Positions 46,109-55,876 of a DNA stretch of 64,000 bases are shown here, piece by piece. The notes beneath the pieces were generated by a model, which saw only the letters and a program-made list of their open reading frames with translations, searched no databases and was not told the DNA's origin. The stretch spans positions 310,001-374,000 of the forward strand of contig CAWBMS010000007.1 of assembly GCA_963790045.1 (NCBI GenBank), written 5' to 3'. The translations under genes and the position numbers were made by a program. Position 1 is the first letter of the stretch. The number at the start of each line of letters is the position of its first letter. The DNA comes from DATKMP01 sp963790045 (GTDB taxonomy: Bacteria > Bacteroidota > Ignavibacteria > UBA10030).

Positions 46109-46263
46109 ACGGAAAATTTTGCAGGAAACAATTTCATGATAAAAAGTTAATGGATTTTCCGTGGATTTCCAATTTCCGCTGGATAACGCGTCGAACGCCG
46201 GCATATAGTATTTGGAAAATCTTTACTCGATTATGGAAGAGTACAACGAATAAAGTTCGGGTT

Positions 46264-48724
46264 TCATTTTCCTTCGAACCGTTTCCATTCATTGGCGTAG
46301 TACAACAGTTTGGAATCTGCAAGTGCATGAATCGTGTTTGGTTCATGCGAACCATCGCTCCGAAGTTTTCCCGCCTTCACGCCAGTCAAAATTTCAATTC
46401 CCTCATCCACGGTTTTGACAGCATAGACATGAAATTTCTTTTTCTGTACCGCTGTGCATACTTCTTCTCGCAGCATCAATTCATCGACATTTTGAATGGG
46501 GATAATTACGCCTTGAGTGCCGCTGAGACCTCGTGCTTTGCACACATCGTAAAATCCTTCGATCTTTAAATTCACACCGCCGATTGGTTGAATCTCTCCT
46601 TTTTGATTAACCGATCCGGTGACAGCAATTTCCTGCCGGATGGGTACGCCGGCAAGACTGGAAAGGATGGCATAAATTTCCGTCGATGATGCGCTGTCTC
46701 CATCGACGCCACCATACGATTGCTCGAACGTAATGCTCGCGTCCATAACCAACGGTTTGTTTTGTGCAAACTTGCTGCGGAAATATCCGCTGAGAATTGC
46801 GACGCCTTTATTATGCGTCGGCCCGCTCATTTCTGCTTCGCGTTCGATATTGATAACGCCGCTTCGTCCCAAAGATGTGCGCGCCGTAATGCGCGCAGGT
46901 TTTCCGAACGCATGCTCGCCGCTTTCATACACGGATAGACCATTCACCTGGCCAACCACCGCGCCTTTCGTGTCGATCATCATCGTTCCGTTATCGATCA
47001 TTTCCTGAATTTTATCTTCAATTAATTTCACTCGATAGATACGTTCCTCAATTGCCTTTTCCACATGCACGTCAGCAACATGCGTTGCATTTTGCTTTTT
47101 TGCCCAGTAACTTGCTTCGCGTACAACATCGGCAATAATATTGAACCGCGTCGATATTTTTTGTTTGCGGCCCGAGAGGCGCACGCCAAACTCAATCACC
47201 TTTGCCAATGCCGTATTGTCGAACGAAACAAGTTTCTCATCGTCGCAAACCATTTTGATGAAGTGAATGTACTGTTTGACTGCATTGATAGATTTCGACA
47301 TTTCGAAATCAAAGTCGGCGCGAATTTTAAATATCTTCTTAAAATCATCGTCGCGATAATATAATAGATGATACAATTCCGTATCGCCGATGATAATGAC
47401 TTTTACATTGATCTCAATTGGTTCCGGTTTCAAATTTGCCGCCATGAAACCGAACATCGGTTCGTACGATTGAATATCCATCAAGCTGGTACGCAGCGTG
47501 CGCTTCAAATCCTGCCACACGCCGGGCTCAATCAAGAATATCGAGCGCGTTCAACACCAAATAACCGCCGTTGGCATGCAGCAGCGACCCCGCTTTGATT
47601 TTGGTAAAATCAGTACGCCACACACCGCCTTTTTCTAATTCCCGTTCAACACTGCCGAAAATGTTTTTGTATTTAGGATTCGTTTCGATCACAATCGGAA
47701 CGTGTTGAGTTTCGGAATTATCAACCAACACATTCACCTGATACTCAAGGAAGAAATCTTCTTCCGGTTCCTCTTCTTCTTGTGTTGTGGCAAGAGTCAA
47801 TTGCTGTTTGCGGAATCGATCCAGCGTACCGCTGATCGCCGTGCGTGCTTCATCAAAGTACATATTTAATTTTTTATGATCGTATCGAACTTTCAGAACA
47901 TTGATTGCGTCGTCCACCGCCGGCATCACATATTGTTCTTCCAGTTCGCCCAGCGACTCTTGAACTTTCTTTTCGATATTTCGCAATTCGCGGAACACCG
48001 CTGCCATTTGTTGTTCTAATTCTCCTAACGCGTCGCGCATCGAGGCAAAGCGTTCTTTGTCGAATTCACCTTTTTGCACTAATGCTTCAATTTGATCCAT
48101 GCTCGATTGTGCGTTGTTCACCATCGGAATAATTTCCGGGCGCAGCGCGTTGCCGGCTTGCACCTGCGCTAGATCGAATCCGCGTTCTTTCACGCGCCGT
48201 TCAAAATCTTGCAAGATACTTTTTTGCCGGTCTTGAAAATGCTGTACAAGTTTTTTTCGTGCGTTCTGATACCGCTGGCTTTCGTACACGGCGGGAATAT
48301 CGCGGCGCAATTCCTCAGTAAATCCCTCCATATCCTGTTTTAACCCGGTGCCCTGTCCAGCGGGAAGTGAGATGGCAAGCGGCATGTCGGGATTTTTAAA
48401 ATTGTACACGTAGCATTGGTCTTGCAATTCCACATGTTGTTTTTCAAAATCCTGCAATAGACGTTTAATAGTTGTGGTGCGTCCGGTACCGGAAATGCCG
48501 GTGACAAAAATATTATACCCGAAGTGATTCATCTCCAATCCCACACGTAGCGCGCGCAACGCGCGTTCCTGCCCGATAATTTCCCTTATGGGCTGAACGT
48601 TGTCGGTGGTGCGCACGCCCAGCGAACGCGGATTGCATTGCCAACGTAATTTGTCCGGCGGCAGCGCTGGATGAATAGGCGCTCGTTGCAGTTGTTGAAT
48701 CGGCGTAACAGATTTCTTCTTCAT
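46264..48724 (-). CDS. Lon-like AAA+ protease (LonB type, frameshifted)
   Basis: ATP-dependent serine protease of about 820 residues. The N-terminal half has IIGQERALRALRVGLEM and Walker A GISGTGRTTT, then a long coiled coil (about 180-290) inserted in the AAA+ module. The second half has the Lon catalytic dyad: serine in GGVDGDSASSTE and lysine in PIGGVNLKIEGF. The family is the soluble Lon-homologue group with inserted coiled coil, not classic LonA. The frame breaks at 47533, where removal of one base gives ALDILIEPGVWQDLK. ATG at 48724 is chosen; no good ribosome site is seen. It converges on no neighbour and stands alone. Confidence 0.9.
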
Positions 48725-48810
48725 GGTGTCGTATCGTGTTGTGAGATGGATTTTATGTGAATGATGGTACACAAAAGAAAAGCAACTTCCAAGCGCGGCA
48801 AGGCATGCTT

Positions 48811-49509
48811 CTACAACAATTTTTCTGTAAGGACTTTTGCGACAAGTTCGTGCCGTGTGTGCACATCGAGTTTGAGGTACACATTCTTAAGATGCGTGGC
48901 AATGGTATGCCGGCTGAGACAGAGTTCGTCGGCAACTTCGGGAGTAGTTTTTCCTTTCACCAAGAGCGCAAGGATGTTTTGTTCTTGTCCTGTCAACGTA
49001 TAATTTTTCATGATGGCGGGTTCTGTTGCAAACATTGCGAGCATTTTTCGGATGACAACGGGATCTATCGGAACTCCGCCTTGCAGTGCGTATTTCACAG
49101 CATGCGTTATTTCTTTTAAGGAAGAAGTTTTCAACAGATAGCCGTTTGCGCCAAGATCAATGGCTTTACGAATACTTTCATCTTGTTCATTCACGGTGAG
49201 CATAATAACAGGAAGATTAGGTGCTATGTTCTTGATCTTTGGCAGAACCTTTAATCCGTTGATGGCGGGCATGTTAATGTCCAGCAAGATAATGCAGGGC
49301 CACTCCGGTTCCGCCAATAATTTCTCCAGCAGAACATTTCCGTCATCGAATGTTTGCGTGCACCGAATATCCAGCGAGGCATGTGTTGCTGCTTTGAAAA
49401 CAATGCAGAACTGTTCATTATCATCGACCAACCAAATCGTCGCAGGAGATAGATGTTCGTGAGCGGGGTTATCCTGCGGTAAAATGGTGTTCGATATTTC
49501 TGCCGACAT
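48811..49509 (-). CDS. NarL/LuxR-family response regulator
   Basis: 232 residues. The receiver domain (about 24-145) has IWLVDDNEQF, the phosphoacceptor in ILLDINMPAING, the Thr switch in VIMLTVN and the Lys in YLLKTSSL. The LuxR-type output domain follows (about 165-228): LTGQEQNILALLVKGKTTPEVADELCLSRHTIATHLKNVY. No histidine kinase is encoded nearby, so it is an orphan in this window. It starts 87 bases before (upstream of) the Lon-like gene on the same strand and may be its regulator, but there is no direct sign of that. Confidence 0.93.
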   Translation of the reverse strand: MSAEISNTILPQDNPAHEHLSPATIWLVDDNEQFCIVFKAATHASLDIRCTQTFDDGNVLLEKLLAEPEWPCIILLDINMPAINGLKVLPKIKNIAPNLPVIMLTVNEQDESIRKAIDLGANGYLLKTSSLKEITHAVKYALQGGVPIDPVVIRKMLAMFATEPAIMKNYTLTGQEQNILALLVKGKTTPEVADELCLSRHTIATHLKNVYLKLDVHTRHELVAKVLTEKLL

Positions 49510-49711
49510 ACGTATTAATTCTTCTTCTCTGGCGTTATTGCCATTGAACTATAAAATACAGTAAAGGAGATTGATTGGCAACTAAAGATTTTTATGGAAG
49601 CAACTTTTTATAAACTATGGTTTGGCAACAATATTGCTCGTACATATTGCCTTTTAACTTGCTCTTCAATACATTGGTGCAACGACTAAGAGGCGGATGA
49701 TTGAGGTAGCT

Positions 49712-50119
49712 ATGGAATTTGAACAACAGCCAGAAGATTCCGGCTTTACAGCCAAGATGGCGTTGTGTCTCGCTGCCATTACCCTGGTGGGAATCGACGG
49801 CGAATTTAAAGAAGAGGAACTTGCGAAATTACGAACGTTGATTCACGCCGATGAAACGGCATTTTTAAAAGCGTATGAGTTTTACAACTGGCGCCCGCTG
49901 GAAACTTGCATCGAAGTTATTGCAGCAAAACTGAACGACGCGCAAAAACGTGCCGCATATATTTTAATGTATGATATCGCAAAAGCGGATAATGAAGTCG
50001 TCAAAGTTGAAGAACAACTCCTAAAGCAGTATGCAAACAAATTCGGGTGGAATGCACGTACGGTCGAAGAACTTCGAATGATATCACCTTCACCGGACGA
50101 TATTGCCTTGTTTGAATAA
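49712..50119 (+). CDS. TerB-like helical protein
   Basis: 135 residues from ATG 49712, with GAGG seven bases upstream; an in-frame ATG at 49697 is less well placed. It is all-helical with the acidic pattern of the TerB/DjlA N-terminal fold: LAAITLVGIDGEFKEEELAKLRTL near the start and AYILMYDIAKADNEVVKVEEQLL later, a repeated D-G/N-E metal-binding-like loop. TerB-like domains are found in tellurite and stress systems, but single-domain members are common with no known role. It converges on nth, leaving one base between stop codons. Confidence 0.7.
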   Translation: MEFEQQPEDSGFTAKMALCLAAITLVGIDGEFKEEELAKLRTLIHADETAFLKAYEFYNWRPLETCIEVIAAKLNDAQKRAAYILMYDIAKADNEVVKVEEQLLKQYANKFGWNARTVEELRMISPSPDDIALFE

Positions 50120-50120
50120 T

Positions 50121-50762
50121 TTATTTTTTCTTTGTTGAATGGGTGCGCGCTGCGTTTGCAAACTGACAGACGTTCTTCAATAAACATTCATGGCAGTTTG
50201 GATCGGTGGGCCGACAAACTTCTCTGCCGAGATAAGAAAACGCCATACCGGCAGCATGCCAATATTGTTTCGGGAAAATTTCCAGCAACGCCTTTTCCAC
50301 TTTCTCCGGCTTTTCTTCTGCGGTAATGCCGATGCGCGGCACAACGCGCAGCACATGCAAATCCACAAAAATGCCCTGCGGTGTTCCATCTGCTTCGCGA
50401 ATAATGACGTTGGCAGATTTTCTTCCGATGCCGGGTAATGCTATGAGTTCTTCCATCGTTAACGGAATATTTGTATCATCGCCGATTGCTTGAGCAATGC
50501 GTACCAGCCAATCTGCTTTTTTTCTGAACCCTCGCACAGACTGAATCCATGGATATAATTCCTCCGGCTTTGCTGCCGCGAGATGTTTCATCGAAGGAAA
50601 TTGCTGAAAGAATGCCGACGCAATCTTGTTGATCAAATTATCCGTTGTTTGTGCGGATAACACAACCATCACAACCAATTGATACGTGCTGTGATATTCC
50701 AACGGATGCGGGCGGCTGCCGTATTTTTTCAGCAGCGGTTTAAGATGTGAAAGCCAATCCAT
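50121..50762 (-). CDS. nth: Endonuclease III
   Basis: Base-excision repair DNA glycosylase/AP lyase for oxidised pyrimidines. 213 residues, the family length. The HhH motif LPGIGRKSANVI carries the catalytic lysine, and FVDLHVLRV the catalytic aspartate. The C-terminal 4Fe-4S cluster ligands show the exact C-x6-C-x2-C-x5-C spacing (CRPTDPNCHECLLKNVC). It follows the CorC-like gene by nine bases and is probably in its operon. Confidence 0.95.
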   Translation of the reverse strand: MDWLSHLKPLLKKYGSRPHPLEYHSTYQLVVMVVLSAQTTDNLINKIASAFFQQFPSMKHLAAAKPEELYPWIQSVRGFRKKADWLVRIAQAIGDDTNIPLTMEELIALPGIGRKSANVIIREADGTPQGIFVDLHVLRVVPRIGITAEEKPEKVEKALLEIFPKQYWHAAGMAFSYLGREVCRPTDPNCHECLLKNVCQFANAARTHSTKKK

Positions 50763-50771
50763 AAAAATCCC

Positions 50772-52106
50772 TTAATGGTTTTCCGTTTCGTCTTCGGTTT
50801 CTTTTGGCACACGTTTTATGCGAACAAGCTCGATGGCATTCTCGACAATTTTTTCTGCCGTGAATTCTAATTTATCAACTTTCAATTGCTCGCCGACTTT
50901 TGGAAAATGTCCAAGCTGTTCGATAAAAAATCCGCCGATGGAACGAATATCTAATGGCGACAATTCGATTTCAAACAATCGTTCCACATCGTTTGTCGTT
51001 AATGCGCCATCGACAAGAAATTCATGCTCGTTCACTTTCACAATTTCCGGTGCTTCGCGGTCGTATTCATCTTGAATATTGCCGACAAGTTCTTCCAGTA
51101 CATTTTCCAGCGTAATCAAACCGGCAGTTCCGCCGTACTCATCGGCAAGAATAATCATGTGGTTTCGTTTTTGCAGTATCGTTTCCAGTACTTTTTCTAA
51201 TGTTGCAGTTTCCGGCAAAAAGATCGCGTCGCGCAAAACACTGCTGATGGTAAAGTTCGGCTGCAACTGCCGTTCAGTTTTAAAAATATCTTTTGTATAA
51301 ACAACGCCGACAACATTATCGATCGTTTCCACAAATACCGGATAGCGGGAATATTTATGCGTGCGCATAATTTCGACATTTTTTTGAACCGGTGCATGCA
51401 GGGATAACGCCACCATTTCCTTGCGCGGTGTCATTGCATGCCGCGCCTGTTTTTGATGAAAGTCGATGGCGTTGAGTGCAATGTTGCGCGTCGAGACGGA
51501 GACCTGATGTTCATGCGCTAAAATTAGGCGTAGTTCTTCTTCAGTATGCCCGGCATCTTGATGTGCAGCGCTGTCCAATCCTACCAATCGCAGTAAGCCG
51601 TTAGAAGCGGAGTTCAACAACAATACTAACGGGCGGAACACAAGATAGAACCACCGAAACGGATACGCGACGGCAAGCAGCATCGGCGCGGCTTTGTGAA
51701 TGGCAAGCACTTTCGGCGCTTGTTCACCCACGACAATTTCTACCGCGGTAATCACGGAAAAGGCAACAGCCAAGGATATACCGTACGTCAATTCGGGAGA
51801 ATGTACACCAGCCCACGAAAGCACCGGCCACAACATTTTTGCAACCAACGGTTCGCCGATCCAGCCCAGTGCCAGACTGGCCATCGTTACACCGAGCTGT
51901 GCGGCAGAAAGATAGGCGTTCGTGTTTTCCAAAATCATCCGTGCAAGTTTGGCGCGGCGGTTTCCTTTTTGCGCCAGCGGTTCGATCTGTGTCAATCGTA
52001 CTTTGACGATGGAAAATTCTGCGACAACGAAAAATGCGTTGACCAGAATAAACAGAAATACGATCACACTATCGCTTATTACTTGTCCAAAAGACACGGC
52101 TGCCAT
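50772..52106 (-). CDS. CNNM/CorC-family (hemolysin-type) membrane protein
   Basis: 444 residues. A DUF21 membrane domain with three to four helices (IVFLFILVNAFFVVAEFSIVK and GVTMASLALGWIGEP) is followed by two CBS motifs (about 205-330, including YPVFVETIDNVVGVVYTKD and MIILADEYGGTAGLITLEN) and a CorC_HlyC domain (about 345-430). The family is linked to Mg2+ or Co2+ transport; the hemolysin label in databases is historical. AAAGGA lies six bases before the ATG. It is the first gene of a pair with nth. Confidence 0.92.
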   Translation of the reverse strand: MAAVSFGQVISDSVIVFLFILVNAFFVVAEFSIVKVRLTQIEPLAQKGNRRAKLARMILENTNAYLSAAQLGVTMASLALGWIGEPLVAKMLWPVLSWAGVHSPELTYGISLAVAFSVITAVEIVVGEQAPKVLAIHKAAPMLLAVAYPFRWFYLVFRPLVLLLNSASNGLLRLVGLDSAAHQDAGHTEEELRLILAHEHQVSVSTRNIALNAIDFHQKQARHAMTPRKEMVALSLHAPVQKNVEIMRTHKYSRYPVFVETIDNVVGVVYTKDIFKTERQLQPNFTISSVLRDAIFLPETATLEKVLETILQKRNHMIILADEYGGTAGLITLENVLEELVGNIQDEYDREAPEIVKVNEHEFLVDGALTTNDVERLFEIELSPLDIRSIGGFFIEQLGHFPKVGEQLKVDKLEFTAEKIVENAIELVRIKRVPKETEDETENH

Positions 52107-52304
52107 CTTTATCCTTTCTCTATAATATAGCCGATTAAGGCGTGGCGTTCAAGATGGTGTGAGTCGCCGACGAAAATCCGGCGCTGCGGCGTTCAATCTT
52201 GTTCCATCTCTTGACTCAAACATTTCAACGGGCTATATTGAAGCCAGATTGCAAGCAATTATTGCAGTTGGCGAACATAGAATGGATATAAAGGAGCGTA
52301 TGAT

Positions 52305-53918
52305 ATGGCGAAAAAGAAAAACTTGCGCGGTACAACACATCGAAAAGCAGACATTAAAAAAACAATGGTAAGAAAAACACCAATGCTTTCGCAGTTTAAG
52401 AAAAGTATCCTTCAACTTATCATCGAAACGTCTGTCAATCTTCCGCCGGATGTGCGGCGTGCGCTGCAAGCAGCAATCGATAAAGAAACTCCCGGTACGC
52501 AATCCGCTTTAGCTCTGCAAGCGATGGCAATCAATACCGATCTTGCCTGCAATACTGAAGCGCCGATCTGCCAGGATACCGGTATGCCCACGTTCGAGAT
52601 TAAAGTTCCGGTCGGTATCGATCAAATCATTTTAAAAAAAGAAATTGAAGAAGCGATTGCCGAAGCGACGAAACTCGGCAAGCTGCGTCCGAACGCCGTC
52701 GATTCGCTTACGGGAAAAAACAGCGGCAACAATCTTGGCGATGGTTGTCCCGTCATTCATTTCGAGCAGTGGGCCAAAAACGAAATCGATGTGCGCCTGA
52801 TTCTCAAAGGCGGCGGCTGTGAGAATAAAAATATTCAGTACTCCGTACCGTGTGAATTGCCGAATCTCGGCCGTGCCGACCGCAATCTTGACGGCATCCG
52901 CAAATGTATTTTGCATGCCGTATGGCAGGCGCAGGGTCAGGGATGCAGCGTCGGCATTGTGGGCGTTGCCATCGGCGGAGATAGAACCACCGGCTATCAA
53001 TTTGCCAAGCAGCAATTATTCCGCTCGCTCGATGATGTGAATCCCAATGCAGACTTAGCGCAATTGGAAAATTATATTCTGGAAAACGCCAACAAGTTAA
53101 AAATTGGTACGATGGGTTTTGGCGGGCTTGCCACACTCATCGGCTGCAAGATCGGTTCGTACCACCGGCTGCCGGCGAGTTTTTTTGTAAGCGTGGCGTA
53201 CAATTGCTGGGCGTATCGACGGCTTGGCGTTGTGCTGAATGCAAAAACCGGAGTCATCGAGCGATGGTTGTATAAAGATGATTCGCCTGTCGTCAACATA
53301 GCAACAAGCGAACACCTGCCGTTAACCGGACGCGAAATCCGATTGACGTTTCCCCTCTCCGAAGAACAAACGCGCAGCTTAAAGGTCGGCGATGTGTTAT
53401 TGTTGAACGGACACATGCACATGGGGCGCGACGTGCTACATCATTATTTAATGACGCACGATGCGCCGGTGAATTTAGACGGCGGTGCCATTTATCATTG
53501 CGGACCCGTTGCGCTGCAACAAAACGGAACATGGAAATTAAATGCTGCAGGACCAACGACCAGCATTCGCGAAGAACCGTTTCAGGCAGACATCATTAAA
53601 AAATTTCGCGTGCGTGCCATCATCGGCAAGGGCGGTATGGGAAAGAAAACGCTCGATGCGTTGCAAGAAGTTGGCGCGGTGTATCTCAGCGCCATCGGCG
53701 GTGCTGCGCAATTTTATACTGAGTGTATTAAAGAAGTTGACGGTGTAGATTTTCTGGAAGAGTTCGGCGTGCCGGAAGCGATGTGGCACATTCGCGTAAA
53801 AGATTTTCCGGTGATTGTGACGATGGATTCTCATGGCAATAGCTTGCATGCCGATGTGGAAAAGGCATCGGCGGAAGAATTGGCGAAGCTGAAAGATTCG
53901 CCGGTGGCTGAAGCATAA
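52305..53918 (+). CDS. Fumarate hydratase, class I (4Fe-4S)
   Basis: 537 residues; catalyses fumarate to malate hydration in the TCA cycle, in the cytoplasm. Cluster cysteines are visible in AICQDTGMPTF, in ILKGGGCENKN and in WQAQGQGCSVGIVG. The alpha-subunit-like half is followed by the beta-like half (NGHMHMGRDVLHHYLMTHDAP and VRAIIGKGGMGKKTLDAL), so it is the fused single-chain type. The first 25 residues are Lys/Arg-rich and not part of the usual fold; an inner ATG at 52383 could also start it, but AAAGGAG before 52305 favours the longer form. Single gene. Confidence 0.93.
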   Translation: MAKKKNLRGTTHRKADIKKTMVRKTPMLSQFKKSILQLIIETSVNLPPDVRRALQAAIDKETPGTQSALALQAMAINTDLACNTEAPICQDTGMPTFEIKVPVGIDQIILKKEIEEAIAEATKLGKLRPNAVDSLTGKNSGNNLGDGCPVIHFEQWAKNEIDVRLILKGGGCENKNIQYSVPCELPNLGRADRNLDGIRKCILHAVWQAQGQGCSVGIVGVAIGGDRTTGYQFAKQQLFRSLDDVNPNADLAQLENYILENANKLKIGTMGFGGLATLIGCKIGSYHRLPASFFVSVAYNCWAYRRLGVVLNAKTGVIERWLYKDDSPVVNIATSEHLPLTGREIRLTFPLSEEQTRSLKVGDVLLLNGHMHMGRDVLHHYLMTHDAPVNLDGGAIYHCGPVALQQNGTWKLNAAGPTTSIREEPFQADIIKKFRVRAIIGKGGMGKKTLDALQEVGAVYLSAIGGAAQFYTECIKEVDGVDFLEEFGVPEAMWHIRVKDFPVIVTMDSHGNSLHADVEKASAEELAKLKDSPVAEA

Positions 53919-54804
53919 AAAGAATTGCACGCCGCCGATACAAACGAAAAATACATCGCGGCCGGTCTTTCGGCATGGCATTCTTTCTCCCGTGAAGGCA
54001 TTATGGAAATGCGTGAAGAGATATATGTTTCCGGCAAAGAGATGATCGGCGCTGACGACGATCTGTTCTTCCTTCGCATGCTATTTTTCCAATTGCGCCG
54101 ATGATTTTTCTCGTTTCGTGTACGATTTTTTTGTCTTCGCATGATGTTTTTTCGATGGTAGGATGGAAATACCGAAAATAGACAAAAAACGGCTTACGTT
54201 TTTACCAAGCATTATAACTCATTAGTCGTCCCTTAAAAAGACACATTCAGTATAATATTCTTGTTCGTTGGCTTGGCACATAGAAAAATTGATTAAAGAG
54301 CAGAGAGCCAAAAAATGAGCAAGCGTTTCTTCCAGATGTTCATCATCCGCTTGAAGTTTATCGCTGCTGCAAAAATCCGCAGAAGCATGGTTTGGTTTCG
54401 TTAGGCAGCGGTAATTAATTGGACTTTTTTAAATGGGTTTACGGAGCATCTCTATTTGCAAAAGAATGATATTTTTTCTACATTCTATTGTTTCACAACA
54501 ACCAGATAAAGAGATTTCCTTTGTAAGTATTGTTTTGCCCAAAGGGTTTTTCGGTCTTACTTTTTAGTAGTACGATAATATTTTTTTTAGATATACCTCT
54601 TGCATAGGTGTTCCATTGTACACGCCGAACGGATAGTTCGGCGGGAAAAATTGCAGGTGTATCTTTGCTGCGGCCTGTGAAATAGTTTTTGTAACCCATG
54701 TTTAAAATGTTTTATGCCTGATGATCTATGAGATACTCAATTTGATGATTTATAATTATTAAATAACGATTCATATAAATAACAGAGAAAGCGGGTTAAC
54801 GTAA
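53919..54804. other. 886-base gap without a recognised gene
   Basis: Directly after the fumarase stop the same frame stays open to about 54104, but its wording does not look conserved. The remainder is AT-rich and broken by stops. No repeat, RNA or terminator was recognised with confidence. Reverse-strand frames near 54500-54700 do not resemble a protein. Confidence 0.45.
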
Positions 54805-55623
54805 ATGAAACCAAACATAATGATTCTATTTGCCTTTATGGCACTAACAAGTAATTTTGTTCTCGAAGCACAGCAAGTTGATGTTTCAAATTTACCTTTG
54901 AAAATAACGAAAACAACTTCCGAGGACACTGCAACAATATCATTTGAGTACGGAATCAAGGGCGAAATAGTACAAGTTACATCCATAAATTCTAAAGAAG
55001 AAAAAGAGACTCTTTCTTTTCGCTATCTGAATTCATTCATTATTGTTACCCATAGTTCTCCTGATCGAACTGAAACCGATACAATGTACACGAGTGGAGA
55101 TTTGATAACCCGCGATAAGCTTTATAAGTACATCTACGAAAACAAACGATTGGTCGAAATGCAGCCGTTGGAAAGATTAATGAGCCACTATACTATTTAT
55201 TATGATAATACTGCAAATGCCGTTGAAGTAAAGAGAACGATTCCTCCTTTATCAGAAGGCGATGAAACAGTAATACAAATAACTACCTACGAGTATGATG
55301 CGACTTTGAAGAACCGATTTCTGTTTTCAACCGATTGGTCTGTGCAACCGTCGTTACTAACCGCAACCGATGTGTATGAGTTACCCACTTCAAGATTGTT
55401 TGGTTTAGGTTCTGCCAATCTCGTAAAAACAATTTCGTATGACGGGGAACCCACGCAATATCAATACAAGTATCTATCGTTCAATGAATCCGGTTATCCC
55501 ACGCATTATGCAATTTACGAAATAACCTCCGACCCGCATGAAAGCCGTCTGGTTACAGATTATACAATTACCTATAAGGGTAATTCATTGGCCATGCCGC
55601 AAAAAAAAGTTAGACGTAAATAA
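54805..55623 (+). CDS. Exported protein of unknown function
   Basis: 272 residues with a signal peptide (ILFAFMALTSNFVLEAQ). The mature part is beta-rich, with repeated strand-turn units ending in Y or YK (SFRYLNSFIIVTHSSPDRTET, LYKYIYENKRLVEM, TTYEYDATLKNRFLF, YQYKYLSFNESGYPTHY). This recalls the tracks of YD/RHS-like or DUF4595-like secreted proteins, but no family can be named. It ends in a basic tail (KKVRRK). There is no clear ribosome site before the ATG. A hairpin lies 78 bases after the stop. Confidence 0.7.
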   Translation: MKPNIMILFAFMALTSNFVLEAQQVDVSNLPLKITKTTSEDTATISFEYGIKGEIVQVTSINSKEEKETLSFRYLNSFIIVTHSSPDRTETDTMYTSGDLITRDKLYKYIYENKRLVEMQPLERLMSHYTIYYDNTANAVEVKRTIPPLSEGDETVIQITTYEYDATLKNRFLFSTDWSVQPSLLTATDVYELPTSRLFGLGSANLVKTISYDGEPTQYQYKYLSFNESGYPTHYAIYEITSDPHESRLVTDYTITYKGNSLAMPQKKVRRK

Positions 55624-55700
55624 TTCTGTTAGCAACTTTCCGCTTCCTTCGAGAAGCGTTCGACTTAGATTACGCCCTCAGGACAAGTTTGCGGGATTCT

Positions 55701-55740
55701 CGATTCGATACGATTTAGTTACGCTAAATCTGTCGAATCG
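55701..55740 (+). terminator. Imperfect hairpin after the exported protein gene
   Basis: CGATTCGA (55701-55708) with TCGAATCG (55733-55740), and inside it GATTTAG (55712-55718) with CTAAATC (55724-55730). No long T-tract follows. Confidence 0.4.
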
Positions 55741-55876
55741 GTATTAGTTGCGATCTAAAAATATGTCTGGAAGAAGTCCGGGCATGCCGCAAAAATGTTT
55801 ATCTGAAGTAAAACTTTTGCATCTTGTATGTTCGTAAATATCGGTATTTTTTTATACGAACGCGAGAATCTAAAGT

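Noticed and set aside
46264..47535. Separate protease gene downstream of an AAA+ gene
   Set aside because: The two frames join at 47533 into a normal Lon-like protein; the catalytic and ATPase parts belong to one chain.
54493..54699. 68-codon reverse frame in the gap before 54805
   Set aside because: AT-rich, no ribosome site, no recognisable motif, and no support from neighbours.
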